Shown here one piece after another: positions 17,490-26,211 of a stretch of 64,000 bases of DNA (position 1 is its first letter; each line of letters starts with the position of its first letter). Source of the stretch: DATCRE01 sp964235605 (lineage in GTDB: Bacteria > Bacteroidota > Bacteroidia > Cytophagales > Cyclobacteriaceae); NCBI GenBank assembly GCA_964235605.1, contig CAXSCR010000011.1, forward strand, positions 1 through 64,000, in the 5' to 3' direction. The position numbers were made by a program, and so were the translations under genes. A model generated the notes under the pieces. It searched no databases and was not told the DNA's origin. It worked only from the letters and a program-made list of their open reading frames with translations.

Positions 17490-18712
17490 AATACGCACTC
17501 ATTTCTTTACTTTTTTTAAGTACACAAGTATTGAGCGCCCAAGTTCTTGATTTTGGTTCAGCTCAAAAATTACCATCCCCTATCAATACAGAGGTCGAAG
17601 AAAGCATGCCGCTAATATCACCTGATGGCAAGACCTTTTTTTTTACAAGGTCGTTAAATATGGAAAACGTAGGGGGTAAATTTACTGGTCATGATGTGTG
17701 GAGTAGTGAATTGATTAATAAGACATGGTCAAAGCCTCACAATGATTTCCTGTTCAATAACAAAAACAATAATGCAGTTATAGGAATTAGCGGTGACGGT
17801 AAGATTTTATATCTGATGGATGCATCACCTTCAAAAAAAATAAACGGACTTTATTTCTCAACGATAAACAATAATTCATGGTCAACACCTGAATTTATAC
17901 CCATTCCAAACTTTGATGGCATCGGGTTTTCTGGTTTTTTTGTTTCACCTGATTTCGACGTTATATTTATTTCTATGCGTGGTGAAGACACAAGGGGAGA
18001 AGAAGATTTGTACTATAGTTTAAAAGGTATTGCTGGCACCTGGAGCACACCCAAAAATCTCGGACCTGTTATAAACACGCCAGGTTTTGAAATATCTCCA
18101 TTTCTATCTGCCAATAAAAAGCGATTGTATTTTGCGAGCAGTGGTCATCAAGGTTTGGGTAATTCTGATATTTTTTATTGTGATCAATTGTATGATTCTT
18201 GGGAAACATGGTCAACCCCACGGAACTTGGGCACAAAAGTAAATTCTGATAAGTTCGATGCGTTCTTTTCAATTTATGGCGATACGGTAGCCTACTTTAC
18301 GAGTAATAGATCAAGTAGGTTTGCAGACATTCATAAAGTAAAAGTTTTTCCAGGTGATGAAATTTATGCTATCACACAGCGATATCTCACGGAAAAGGAG
18401 ATGAATGATATATTGGGTGGTAAGGTTTCAAGAAAGGTTGTGTTTGAAAAAAATGCTATTGAATTAAATTCTGGACAAAAAGAATTGCTTTACTTTATAG
18501 CTAATAAATTATTACGCAGAGCGGATATCAACTTTCACATTGTAGTAAAAGAAGAAAACGAACCTTCAATTTCCAATGATAGACAAACAGCTATATATTC
18601 ATTTCTTCGGCAATCAGGTATAGAAAATTACCGAATCCAAGTTATGTCAGGTAAGCCAAAAGAAAGCTCAAAATCTACAAATGGCGTAATTGAATTGATT
18701 CTTTTTAAGTAA
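17483..18712 (+). CDS. PD40 beta-propeller protein with degenerate OmpA-like tail (PorE-like)
   Basis: The 409-residue protein has a signal peptide (to LSAQ), four or five PD40/TolB-like propeller blades across about residues 25-300 (ESMPLISPDGKTFFFTR, EISPFLSANKKRLYFAS, DAFFSIYGDTVAYFTS), and a final 85-residue segment. That tail has the OmpA-C pattern: a FEKNAIELNSGQKELL strand and helix, NFHIVVKE, SNDRQTAIYSFLRQSGI, NYRIQVM. The TDxxG loop that normally holds the peptidoglycan-binding aspartate is replaced by KEENEP, while the later Arg is kept. Propeller plus OmpA-like tail recalls PorE, which links the T9SS ring to peptidoglycan (no TPR part is evident here). It is the last gene of the module and overlaps the PorP/SprF gene. 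Confidence 0.7.
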   Translation: MVKYALISLLFLSTQVLSAQVLDFGSAQKLPSPINTEVEESMPLISPDGKTFFFTRSLNMENVGGKFTGHDVWSSELINKTWSKPHNDFLFNNKNNNAVIGISGDGKILYLMDASPSKKINGLYFSTINNNSWSTPEFIPIPNFDGIGFSGFFVSPDFDVIFISMRGEDTRGEEDLYYSLKGIAGTWSTPKNLGPVINTPGFEISPFLSANKKRLYFASSGHQGLGNSDIFYCDQLYDSWETWSTPRNLGTKVNSDKFDAFFSIYGDTVAYFTSNRSSRFADIHKVKVFPGDEIYAITQRYLTEKEMNDILGGKVSRKVVFEKNAIELNSGQKELLYFIANKLLRRADINFHIVVKEENEPSISNDRQTAIYSFLRQSGIENYRIQVMSGKPKESSKSTNGVIELILFK

Positions 18713-18858
18713 ATAGGAAGTATACAATTCTATGGCGCACCTCACGGCCTTGTTATTTGCATTAGCGATATTTATAAGAATAGATCTCTATCATTGTTGA
18801 AAAGCTTTAAGCCAACTAAATTTTAAGCGTAGATGTAATGGAAAGCTTAAGAAATTTA

Positions 18859-19461
18859 TTATTTATTGTCCCTGAAAGGTTTGTAGTGTTTCTCTTCAGC
18901 AAGAGCAAGCATTTGAGTGTCTCCTGAGGAGTCTCCATAGGCGATAATAGTTGAATAATCTTTTATGTTATATTCTTTTCTCAAGCGATCAACTTTCTCC
19001 TCTCCATAACAATTTCTCCCTAAGATTTTACCAGTAAGTTTTCCTTCAATCACTTCAAGTTGAGTAGCAATACATTTTAACCCGATGGTTTTGCACCAAG
19101 GACCTACCCAGTTTTCTGCAGATGCAGATACAATGGTTATTTCTTCACCACTTTTTTTATACTTACTTATTGTAATGATAGCTTCTTGACGAACCAGCGA
19201 AGGGATTACTTCATTTGCAAATTTATAACCCATTTTATTGAAGTCATTAATCTTTATATTTTTAAAAAACCAAGTCAGTACAAACTCTTTCGCCCGCCAG
19301 TTTGGAATAAGTTTAAGAAGATGTAAAACAAGAATAGGGGATAGGATAACAAATCCCATAAGGAATTTGAAATTACCATGGTAGAAGATTATAAATTCCA
19401 GAAGCGTATCCTTTGTCGTGATGGTTCCATCAAAATCAAAAAGTATAAGTTTTCTTTTCAC
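18859..19461 (-). CDS. HAD-IB family phosphatase, putative polyprenyl-phosphoribose phosphatase
   Basis: The 200-residue HAD hydrolase has motif I FDFDGTITTKDT (nucleophile Asp9, acid/base Asp11), motif II SASAENW, and motif III/IV YGDSSGDTQML. A hydrophobic stretch at about residues 30-55 could form the cap or touch the membrane. HAD-IB enzymes include phosphoserine phosphatase-like proteins. Its start overlaps the end of the UbiA-type phosphoribosyltransferase by four bases. That coupling suggests it removes the 5-phosphate from polyprenyl-phosphoryl-5-phosphoribose, a step done by a PAP2-type enzyme in mycobacteria. This substrate is inferred from context only. Confidence 0.75.
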   Translation of the reverse strand: MKRKLILFDFDGTITTKDTLLEFIIFYHGNFKFLMGFVILSPILVLHLLKLIPNWRAKEFVLTWFFKNIKINDFNKMGYKFANEVIPSLVRQEAIITISKYKKSGEEITIVSASAENWVGPWCKTIGLKCIATQLEVIEGKLTGKILGRNCYGEEKVDRLRKEYNIKDYSTIIAYGDSSGDTQMLALAEEKHYKPFRDNK

Positions 19462-20327
19462 GCTGCGTATATAATTAGATAGAAGCTAGCGATCCATCCT
19501 AGAACTGTAAATAGAATAAATTTATCACTAAATAAAATAGTAGTTGGCGAACCACTATCCTGCTCCACAAACGTAATCTGGAGGTATCGCATGATGCCTG
19601 CAATAACAAATATAGTTGTACTAAAAAGATAACTGCTTTTAAAGCGTTGAGTTACTTCAGGTGAAACGGTGTACATGATGTAAGCCACAATAACAACAGC
19701 TGCTAATAACGTTAAGCATGAATTTATAAATTCAAGATTGTATGAGCGCGATGCTTTGCGTACCATATCTCCTGTCTCAGAAGTTATTAGTAGATCGTCC
19801 CTTCTTTTGGCGAGCACAAGAAACAGAGCCAAAAGCAAAATCATTATTGAAAGCCAATGTGTAATGGCAACATTACCAATTATACCACCACTATAGATGC
19901 GGATTAGAAACCCGGATGATACGATAAACAAGTCAAGTATGGGTACATTCTTCAAGCCCATAGAATAGCCAAAGTTTAAAACTAAATATCCCAGCAGAAG
20001 ATAAAAGAAATAAATGTTAATAAATGCAGCAATCGCTAAGCCTCCACCCATTAAAACAATTATTAATATCCACGCTGTGGTTGTGTTAACTTCACCAGAG
20101 GCTATTGGCCTTGTTTTTTTTCGAGGATGAAGTCTATCAAGATCTCTGTCATTGTAGTCATTAATCACATAAACACCGGAGGCAGCTAGACTAAAGGCCA
20201 GAACCCCCATGAGTAATAATTTTAATTCTGGAAAGTCAAATATATTTCCTGCGAAAAATATGGGTACAAATAGGAACAAATTTTTTACCCACTGTTTTAC
20301 TCTTATGAGTCGAATGATTGGATGCAT
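19458..20327 (-). CDS. UbiA-family polyprenyl-phosphate phosphoribosyltransferase (DPPR synthase-like)
   Basis: The 289-residue integral membrane prenyltransferase has about eight to nine hydrophobic spans. The family signature is the Asp-rich motif NDYNDRDLDRLHPRKKTRP (about residues 56-74), and the start RVKQWVKNLFLFVPIFFAG is characteristic of decaprenyl-phosphate phosphoribosyltransferases (Rv3806c/UbiA, NoeC-like). It should transfer 5-phosphoribose from PRPP to a polyprenyl phosphate, the first step toward polyprenyl-phosphate arabinose. The later steps (DprE1/DprE2) are encoded at 36750-38812. It lies two bases after the SxtJ-type gene and overlaps the HAD phosphatase, inside a six-gene minus-strand unit. 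Confidence 0.85.
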   Translation of the reverse strand: MHPIIRLIRVKQWVKNLFLFVPIFFAGNIFDFPELKLLLMGVLAFSLAASGVYVINDYNDRDLDRLHPRKKTRPIASGEVNTTTAWILIIVLMGGGLAIAAFINIYFFYLLLGYLVLNFGYSMGLKNVPILDLFIVSSGFLIRIYSGGIIGNVAITHWLSIMILLLALFLVLAKRRDDLLITSETGDMVRKASRSYNLEFINSCLTLLAAVVIVAYIMYTVSPEVTQRFKSSYLFSTTIFVIAGIMRYLQITFVEQDSGSPTTILFSDKFILFTVLGWIASFYLIIYAA

Positions 20328-20329
20328 TT

Positions 20330-20692
20330 TTACCAGATATTTTCTAAATCTTCTTTTTTATACAGATGATCGCGCGTTACATACAACGACTGAACATTTT
20401 TTCTCTTCAGCATCAAAGGATCTTTTGTAAAAAGTCTAGATATTAATGCAATGGGAAATAAGAATATGAAGTAAAGGGCAGTGAGAAGTATTCGAGAATT
20501 AACCCATCCTAACCCAAAAGCCAGTTTAAACCATGCCCACTCTATCCATTTTGCTGTAATGGGAAATAGGATTGTAATTGCACCCATACCTAAAGCAATT
20601 GTTGCTAATACGGGTAATTTCATTACTAGTGAGAGTACAAGCAAACCGGTAACGATGACTAAAATAGTCTTGAATCTATCTTGATTTTGCAC
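20330..20692 (-). CDS. SxtJ-family small membrane protein
   Basis: The 120-residue protein has two closely spaced hydrophobic segments (about residues 10-50), a third near 68-85, and a basic C-terminus with RLFTKDPLMLKRK. Length, membrane layout and position next to a DUF5989 gene and a NodU/TobZ-type carbamoyltransferase match the SxtJ family. The family has no established biochemical role. It lies 12 bases downstream of the DUF5989 gene and two bases upstream of the phosphoribosyltransferase gene, so it is part of the same transcript. Confidence 0.7.
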   Translation of the reverse strand: MQNQDRFKTILVIVTGLLVLSLVMKLPVLATIALGMGAITILFPITAKWIEWAWFKLAFGLGWVNSRILLTALYFIFLFPIALISRLFTKDPLMLKRKNVQSLYVTRDHLYKKEDLENIW

Positions 20693-20704
20693 GGTAAAAA
20701 AGAA

Positions 20705-20854
20705 TTAGAAAAGTGTATAAATAAATGGTGCCACGGCCGATCCTCCACCTATAACAATTAGCACACCAAGGAAGATTAATAATAAAATGACGGGTGTTAA
20801 CCACCATTTCTTTCTTTCCTTAATAAATTTGAATAAATCTTTTAAAAATTCCAT
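20705..20854 (-). CDS. DUF5989-family small membrane protein
   Basis: This short gene encodes 49 residues. It has an amphipathic basic start (MEFLKDLFKFIKERKKWW), one membrane span (LTPVILLLIFLGVLIVIGGG) and a short tail SAVAPFIYTLF. The KKWWL-P border and the SAVAPFIYTLF end are the hallmarks of DUF5989, which is found almost only beside carbamoyltransferase and SxtJ genes. It sits between those two genes here, 41 bases after the carbamoyltransferase and 12 before sxtJ. Function unknown; a subunit or membrane adaptor of the carbamoyltransferase is the natural guess. Confidence 0.85.
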   Translation of the reverse strand: MEFLKDLFKFIKERKKWWLTPVILLLIFLGVLIVIGGGSAVAPFIYTLF

Positions 20855-20895
20855 GATTAAAGCAATTTAGACGGTGCAAATTTAATAAATTCAAG

Positions 20896-22758
20896 TTAAT
20901 CGAGTGTAAATTCTTCTTTCCAATTGTCCTTTTCCATCCATTCAGGTTGTTGCTTTTTATCGAATACAAAATTCCCAACTACTAGAAAGTCCATTTCAGT
21001 ACGCATAAAGCATCTATAAGCATCTTCAGGAGTACATATAATCGGTTCACCACGAACGTTGAAACTTGTATTAACAACTAGTCCATAGCCTGTAATTTTT
21101 TTAAACTCTTGTATTAAATTATAATACATCGGGTTTGTTTCTTGATGCACGGTTTGTATACGTGCAGAAAAATCTATGTGCGTTATAGCAGGCATGTCTG
21201 ATCTTAAGTAATACAATTTATCTTTCAGAGACAGCGTATTAAAAGCTTCAGGGAGTTTTTTTCTACGATCTTTATTTATAGGCTGCACCAATAGCATATA
21301 AGGTGATATCGTATCATGCTCAAAATATTGTTCGCATTCTTCAGCTAACACAGAAGGAGCAAAGGGTCTAAATGACTCTCTAAATTTAATTTTGACATTA
21401 AGCTTCTTTTGCATCTCCTCATTACGTGGATCGCCTAAAATGCTTCTGCCTCCCAAGGCACGTGGCCCAAATTCCATACGTCCTTGCATCCAGCCTATAA
21501 CGTTTCCTTCAGCAAGTTTCCCTGCTACATGAGCGCATAGCGCGCTGGCTTCTTTAAAGTGCGTTGCTACTGCATTATATTTTTTGGCAGCTAGCTGTAC
21601 ATCTATATCAGAGTACTCAGGACCCAGATAAGAACCCTTCATACCATCAAGGCCAGTTGGTGTAATGCGTTCTTTTTCAAAGAAAATATGATAGGCGGCT
21701 TGGGCTGCACCTAATGCTCCTCCTGCATCTCCTGCAGCGGGTTGAATAAATACGTTTTTGAAGATGCCAGTATTGTATAGCTTTCCATTTGCAACACAGT
21801 TTAGTGCTACACCACCAGCCATACAAAGATTATCAGAATTAGTCAACCGCTTTGCTTCTTTTGCCATTTTTGCTACTGCCTCTTCCGTTATTTGTTGAAT
21901 GGCTAAGCCGAGATTGCAATGCTTTAATTCGAGTTCTGCTTCGGGTTTTCTTGTTTTGAAACCAAATAGCTTTTCCCACTTATCATCATGCACCATGCGT
22001 AATCCCGTAGCATAATTAAAATAATCTTGGTTTAACCAAATCGAGCCATCTTCTTTCAGTTCAATAAGATTGCTTTTAATGATTTCAACGAATCTATTTA
22101 CTTCGTCACTTCCTGGCACGCCATAGGGAGCTAGCCCCATTAGTTTATATTCTCCTGAGTTTACTTTAAAGCCAAGAAAATAAGTAAACGCCGAATACAA
22201 CAGACCTAAAGAGTGTGGAAATTTAAGCTCTTTTAAAATTTTTAGATTTTTACCTTTTCCATGGCAGATCGAAGCAGTTGCCCATTCGCCTACGCCATCA
22301 ATTGTTAGAATTGCAGCTTCTTCATAAGGTGACGGATAAAATGCACTTGCTGCATGAGATAAGTGATGTTCAGGAAAAAGTAATTTTAGTTTCTTTCTAT
22401 CAAACGGACCTATCTTCTCTAACTCTTCATAAATAAGTCTCTTCAGAAACATTTTTTCTTTAAGCCAAACAGGAATAGCGGTAATAAATGATGCTAATCC
22501 TTTTGGAACAAAAGCATAGTATGTTTCAAGCAGGCGCTCAAATTTTAAAAGCGGTTTATCATAAAATGCTATGGCATCGAGTTGATCAATTTTTACGCCG
22601 CCATATTCAAGACAAAACTTTACTGCATTTGTTGGAAAGTTAGGATCGTGTTTTTTTCGTGTAAAACGTTCTTCTTGGGCAGCGGCAATAATTTCTCCAT
22701 TCTCTATGATAGCTGCTGCTGAATCATGGTAAAACGCGGAGATTCCTAGAATTTTCAT
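20896..22758 (-). CDS. NodU/TobZ-type O-carbamoyltransferase
   Basis: The 620-residue protein has the two domains of the family. The N-terminal ASKHA-fold part (about 1-380) has MKILGISAFYHDSAAAII, EERFTRKKHD, LFPEHHLSHAASAFYPSP and ILTIDGVGEWAT. The C-terminal domain (about 400-620) has GWMQGRMEFGPRALGGRS and NTSFNVRGEPI. These enzymes use carbamoyl phosphate and ATP, through carbamoyl-adenylate, to put carbamoyl groups on sugar hydroxyls of antibiotics, Nod factors or polysaccharides. The His residues of the HHLSH motif match the metal and nucleotide site. Its start overlaps the upstream SGNH gene by four bases. The acceptor is probably a sugar of the polysaccharide made by this locus (inference). 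Confidence 0.9.
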   Translation of the reverse strand: MKILGISAFYHDSAAAIIENGEIIAAAQEERFTRKKHDPNFPTNAVKFCLEYGGVKIDQLDAIAFYDKPLLKFERLLETYYAFVPKGLASFITAIPVWLKEKMFLKRLIYEELEKIGPFDRKKLKLLFPEHHLSHAASAFYPSPYEEAAILTIDGVGEWATASICHGKGKNLKILKELKFPHSLGLLYSAFTYFLGFKVNSGEYKLMGLAPYGVPGSDEVNRFVEIIKSNLIELKEDGSIWLNQDYFNYATGLRMVHDDKWEKLFGFKTRKPEAELELKHCNLGLAIQQITEEAVAKMAKEAKRLTNSDNLCMAGGVALNCVANGKLYNTGIFKNVFIQPAAGDAGGALGAAQAAYHIFFEKERITPTGLDGMKGSYLGPEYSDIDVQLAAKKYNAVATHFKEASALCAHVAGKLAEGNVIGWMQGRMEFGPRALGGRSILGDPRNEEMQKKLNVKIKFRESFRPFAPSVLAEECEQYFEHDTISPYMLLVQPINKDRRKKLPEAFNTLSLKDKLYYLRSDMPAITHIDFSARIQTVHQETNPMYYNLIQEFKKITGYGLVVNTSFNVRGEPIICTPEDAYRCFMRTEMDFLVVGNFVFDKKQQPEWMEKDNWKEEFTLD

Positions 22759-23780
22759 TTAATCTTTAAAATATGTGAAAGTTTATCTGCAATCTTTTTA
22801 TGCCCTGAAGCTTTCAAGTGATCATCTAATCGATAATAGTCTGATTCACACAATATATCCTCAAGATTAACAATTTTTATGTTTTTGATATAGTCTGGAT
22901 AAACATTCTTATCAATTTCCGCTTTTAAGATGTCTGAGAATTTACGTTTCTCATTGCAACTAGGCGTCTCAAAGATAACAAGATCTATACCACCCAAAGG
23001 AACAGCTGCATGTTCAAGTACATTTATAAAGGCTTTTACTTCATTCGAATTTGATTTTTCATTTTCGTCAAGAAGTCCCAAAATATCTTTAATTAAATAC
23101 CAACCAATAAAGGCAGCATGCTTTCCAAAGAAGTACTTCGAAATATCCTTGGTTTTTTTTACATATTCATCATAATCGCGATTACTAGATATTGTAAGGG
23201 TGTTATGGGCTTGGCCATATAAAACGTTTTCACCGAGATCACTTCCATGATATTGGATCACCAAAGTTTTTAGACTATCTCGGTTTATTCTTTCTAATAA
23301 GCGTAGCTCCCGTACTGTTCCGTAAGAGGAAATACCCGCATTAAGCATTCTTGTCTTTGTTGTTGTGCTGAGTAGTTTCACAAAAGTAGAGTCTTGCGGA
23401 ACTCCCCATCCCATGGTGAATGAATCACCTAGAAAGACTATTTCCGGATGTTTTAATGCATCTTCTGTGTCCCGCACACCGAGGGTATTAATGTTGAATT
23501 CATTGCTAAATTCTACGTTTGAAAATGTACACGTTTTAGGTTTTAGGGTGTAAAATAGCGAATCATCGTAACGGGCACAGGCAGGTTCCCTCTGTATAAT
23601 ATTTCGCGTGGCAATAGCATAATATTTTCTATATGCAGGTAATAGTAATTTTGGTATTGTGCTAGGGTGGGTAAGGAGAGTTTGGAAAGAAAACTCAATA
23701 AGGCCTAAAAGAAAAATTAAAATAACTATATTATAGAGTACAAAAATAAACTTTTGTTTAGATGAACGTTTAATAGTCAT
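22755..23780 (-). CDS. Membrane-anchored SGNH/GDSL-like protein of the carbamoyltransferase module
   Basis: The 341-residue protein has a single N-terminal membrane span (about residues 10-33) and an extracytoplasmic SGNH-like domain. Block I is IVFLGDSFTMGWGV with the nucleophile at Ser120. A later Gly/Asn pair is plausible at SSYGT/QYHGSD, and the last block reads DDHLKASGH near the C-terminus, which would hold the catalytic Asp and His. Such proteins hydrolyse or transfer ester-linked groups on glycans. It is the first gene of a six-gene minus-strand unit and overlaps the carbamoyltransferase by four bases. The substrate is not evident. Another SGNH protein (39043-40131) has the same layout. 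Confidence 0.75.
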   Translation of the reverse strand: MTIKRSSKQKFIFVLYNIVILIFLLGLIEFSFQTLLTHPSTIPKLLLPAYRKYYAIATRNIIQREPACARYDDSLFYTLKPKTCTFSNVEFSNEFNINTLGVRDTEDALKHPEIVFLGDSFTMGWGVPQDSTFVKLLSTTTKTRMLNAGISSYGTVRELRLLERINRDSLKTLVIQYHGSDLGENVLYGQAHNTLTISSNRDYDEYVKKTKDISKYFFGKHAAFIGWYLIKDILGLLDENEKSNSNEVKAFINVLEHAAVPLGGIDLVIFETPSCNEKRKFSDILKAEIDKNVYPDYIKNIKIVNLEDILCESDYYRLDDHLKASGHKKIADKLSHILKIK

Positions 23781-23889
23781 TATAATGGATGCAATCGGTT
23801 TAATACAAATGAAAACATGGTTTTATAGATTGATACCTGGAATAGGGTTGAAAAATCATATAAAAATACATTTTTAATATATATCGCAG

Positions 23890-23897
23890 CAAAGTTA
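23890..23897 (-). promoter_or_regulatory. Candidate -7 box for the carbamoyltransferase unit
   Basis: On the minus strand this reads TAACTTTG, a perfect TAnnTTTG, about 110 bases before the SGNH start codon. No clear -33 element is seen at the ideal distance. Confidence 0.35.
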
Positions 23898-23939
23898 TAA
23901 CTAACCGTTATACAGCTGGAAAACCACGTAAAAAAGTGG

Positions 23940-23947
23940 TATTTTTG
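23940..23947 (+). promoter_or_regulatory. Candidate -7 box for the Wzc-like gene
   Basis: TATTTTTG fits TAnnTTTG and lies 22 bases before the Wzc-like start. A small inverted repeat (accac/gtggt, about 23922-23941) ends at the box. It is divergent from the minus-strand box at 23890-23897. Confidence 0.35.
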
Positions 23948-23968
23948 GGAAAAAATTAAGGCATATCA

Positions 23969-26191
23969 ATGGATATTATTCTGTTATTGAAAGTCATTTG
24001 GAGAAAGAAGTGGATTCTTTTCTCAATACCTATTATCGCTGCAATTGCAGCTTATTTCTTTTTGTACAACACAGTTAGCTTATATCGCTCAACTGCTCAA
24101 ATATCAACCGGCTTCACCATAACTGACCAAGTTCAGTTGACTGATGAAAAGTTTAACGCGCGAGACGCGGATATTAAATTCAACAACTTATTAAGCTCAA
24201 TGAACGCTAACATTGGGTCTAATCTAGTTAGCTGTAGGCTATTGTTACATGACCTTGATGGTCAGGAAACGCCGTTCCATAGACCAACCGCTGAAAAACT
24301 AAAAAGCGTGCCCAGCGAAGTTGAACAAGTATTAAAATACCTACGAAAAAAATTAGATAAATTAGAGCCTTTATCAACCTCAGACAAAGAGTATGGATTA
24401 GCAAGGAAATACTTTAATGCATATGGTTATAGTTATCCAACTGTTATTAAATTTTTAGCGATATACAGAGTGCCTAGTACTGACTTTATTCAGGTTGACT
24501 ATGTATCAGATAACCCAAATCTTTCTGCCTTTGCGGCTAACGTCTTTTGCCAAGAGTTTATACGGTACCATAAATCTTTAAAGTCTGAACGTACTGTTGA
24601 ATCAGTTGATTTCTTAAAGCAACTGGTAACAGAAAAAGAAACCGATTTAAATGAGAAGTTAGAAACACAAAAGCTCTTTAAAGCGAATAATGGCCTAATG
24701 GATATACAAGTAGATGGTAGTCAGCTTGCCACCTTGGAATCGCAAAGCGATGAGATACGTACAAGGATGCATCGTCTAGAATTGACTCGAAATAGATTAA
24801 ATGATGAATTGAGAGGTGTAGGAAATACGCCAACCAATAATAATGGAAACCAAACTATTATTTTGCTTCGTGAAAAAATTAATAGATTAAATGAACAATA
24901 CATCACGGGTGGATCATCAAATCAAAATCTCCTTGACTCATTAAATAGGTTACGTAGGCAGTATGATACGCAGATGGCGAATGCAGCCTCTCAGTTAACT
25001 ACACCAAGCTCAGGCTTGTCACCTGCAGATATGCGGTCTAAGCTAAAAGATACGGAAATAGAATACCAAGTAGAAAGAACCAACCTTTCGATGGTTGAAG
25101 CAAAAATCAGGAATTTACAATTCAGTTTTTCTGGCCATGCATCTAAAGAAGCTAAGCTTGACGCTATACAAAAAGAAGTGGATTTGTCATCGCAAGAGTA
25201 TTTGAATGCAAAAGCTAAATACAATGATGCTCAAAGCAGATTGTTAACGGGTAATTCATTGCGCCAAGTTGTAATGGCTACTCCTCAAGGGCCAGAATCG
25301 TCTAAGAAAATGTTAATTATTGGATTGGCCGCTTTCAGTAGTCTTGCCATCTGTTTGTTTGTGATTGTTGGTATTGAACTCATTGATGTATCCATTCGCA
25401 CTTTTGATAAGTTCAAACGAATTGTTGGGCTGCCACTTGCAGGTACGTTAAATAAAATTGATAGCAAAAATTTTAATATACGAAACCTTTTTAGCCAAGC
25501 CGGAAGCAATGATGAAACAGAAATGTATAAATCATTACTGCGCAAATTAAGACATGAGGTTGAAAGCATGAACGCGAAAGTGGTTCTGTTTACCAGTCCT
25601 AAGAAAAAAGATGGCAAAACGTTTATAATTTTTTCATTAGCCTATGTTTTAAGCCTTGTAAACAAACGTGTTCTTATCATAGACACTAACTTTAAAAACA
25701 ATTCACTTTCTCAGCTTTTAGCCAAACAACAGTCCGATTTAAAAGTAATTGAAGGAAAGAATAGAAATTTATTGATCGGTGCGCATGGACCAAAAAAGAA
25801 GAATGAAAATGGTGAAGATGTACCAGACGAAAGCGACGAGAATACCTATGATTTAATTAATCCTACCAAGTATAAAAATATTTATGTGGTGGCAAATGCA
25901 GGTGGTGATAATGAATCGCCAGCAGAGATTTTATCGGGAAGAAATTTCAACAATCTTATTTCTGTATTAGCAGAAAGCTTTGATTACATTCTTCTTGAAG
26001 GCGCAGCACTTAATGATTACTCAGACACGAAAGAGCTTGTTAAATATGCGGATAAAGTAGTTGCTGTGTTCTCAGCAGAGTCGTCTATCAAGCAATTAGA
26101 CAAAGAATCTATTTCGTATTTTAAATCGCTTGGTAATAAATTTGGTGGATGTGTTTTAAATCGTGTTGATATAAAAGATATGAAACTCTAG
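23969..26191 (+). CDS. Wzc-like polysaccharide co-polymerase with degenerate kinase domain
   Basis: The 740-residue protein has two membrane spans (about residues 15-33 and 448-470) flanking a large coiled-coil periplasmic part, the Wzz/GNVR layout that controls chain length and export of polysaccharides. The cytoplasmic C-terminal part (about 515-740) is a BY-kinase fold with Walker A SPKKKDGKT and Walker A' VLIIDTNF. The Walker B aspartate position reads YILLEGAALND, the usual YDxVIIDTPP is gone, and there is no Tyr-rich tail: the protein ends RVDIKDMKL. It may therefore bind ATP without autophosphorylating. It opens the plus-strand EPS arm. No outer-membrane Wza-like gene is next to it. 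Confidence 0.85.
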   Translation: MDIILLLKVIWRKKWILFSIPIIAAIAAYFFLYNTVSLYRSTAQISTGFTITDQVQLTDEKFNARDADIKFNNLLSSMNANIGSNLVSCRLLLHDLDGQETPFHRPTAEKLKSVPSEVEQVLKYLRKKLDKLEPLSTSDKEYGLARKYFNAYGYSYPTVIKFLAIYRVPSTDFIQVDYVSDNPNLSAFAANVFCQEFIRYHKSLKSERTVESVDFLKQLVTEKETDLNEKLETQKLFKANNGLMDIQVDGSQLATLESQSDEIRTRMHRLELTRNRLNDELRGVGNTPTNNNGNQTIILLREKINRLNEQYITGGSSNQNLLDSLNRLRRQYDTQMANAASQLTTPSSGLSPADMRSKLKDTEIEYQVERTNLSMVEAKIRNLQFSFSGHASKEAKLDAIQKEVDLSSQEYLNAKAKYNDAQSRLLTGNSLRQVVMATPQGPESSKKMLIIGLAAFSSLAICLFVIVGIELIDVSIRTFDKFKRIVGLPLAGTLNKIDSKNFNIRNLFSQAGSNDETEMYKSLLRKLRHEVESMNAKVVLFTSPKKKDGKTFIIFSLAYVLSLVNKRVLIIDTNFKNNSLSQLLAKQQSDLKVIEGKNRNLLIGAHGPKKKNENGEDVPDESDENTYDLINPTKYKNIYVVANAGGDNESPAEILSGRNFNNLISVLAESFDYILLEGAALNDYSDTKELVKYADKVVAVFSAESSIKQLDKESISYFKSLGNKFGGCVLNRVDIKDMKL

Positions 26192-26211
26192 TTTCTTAAG
26201 AATTCAATGAA

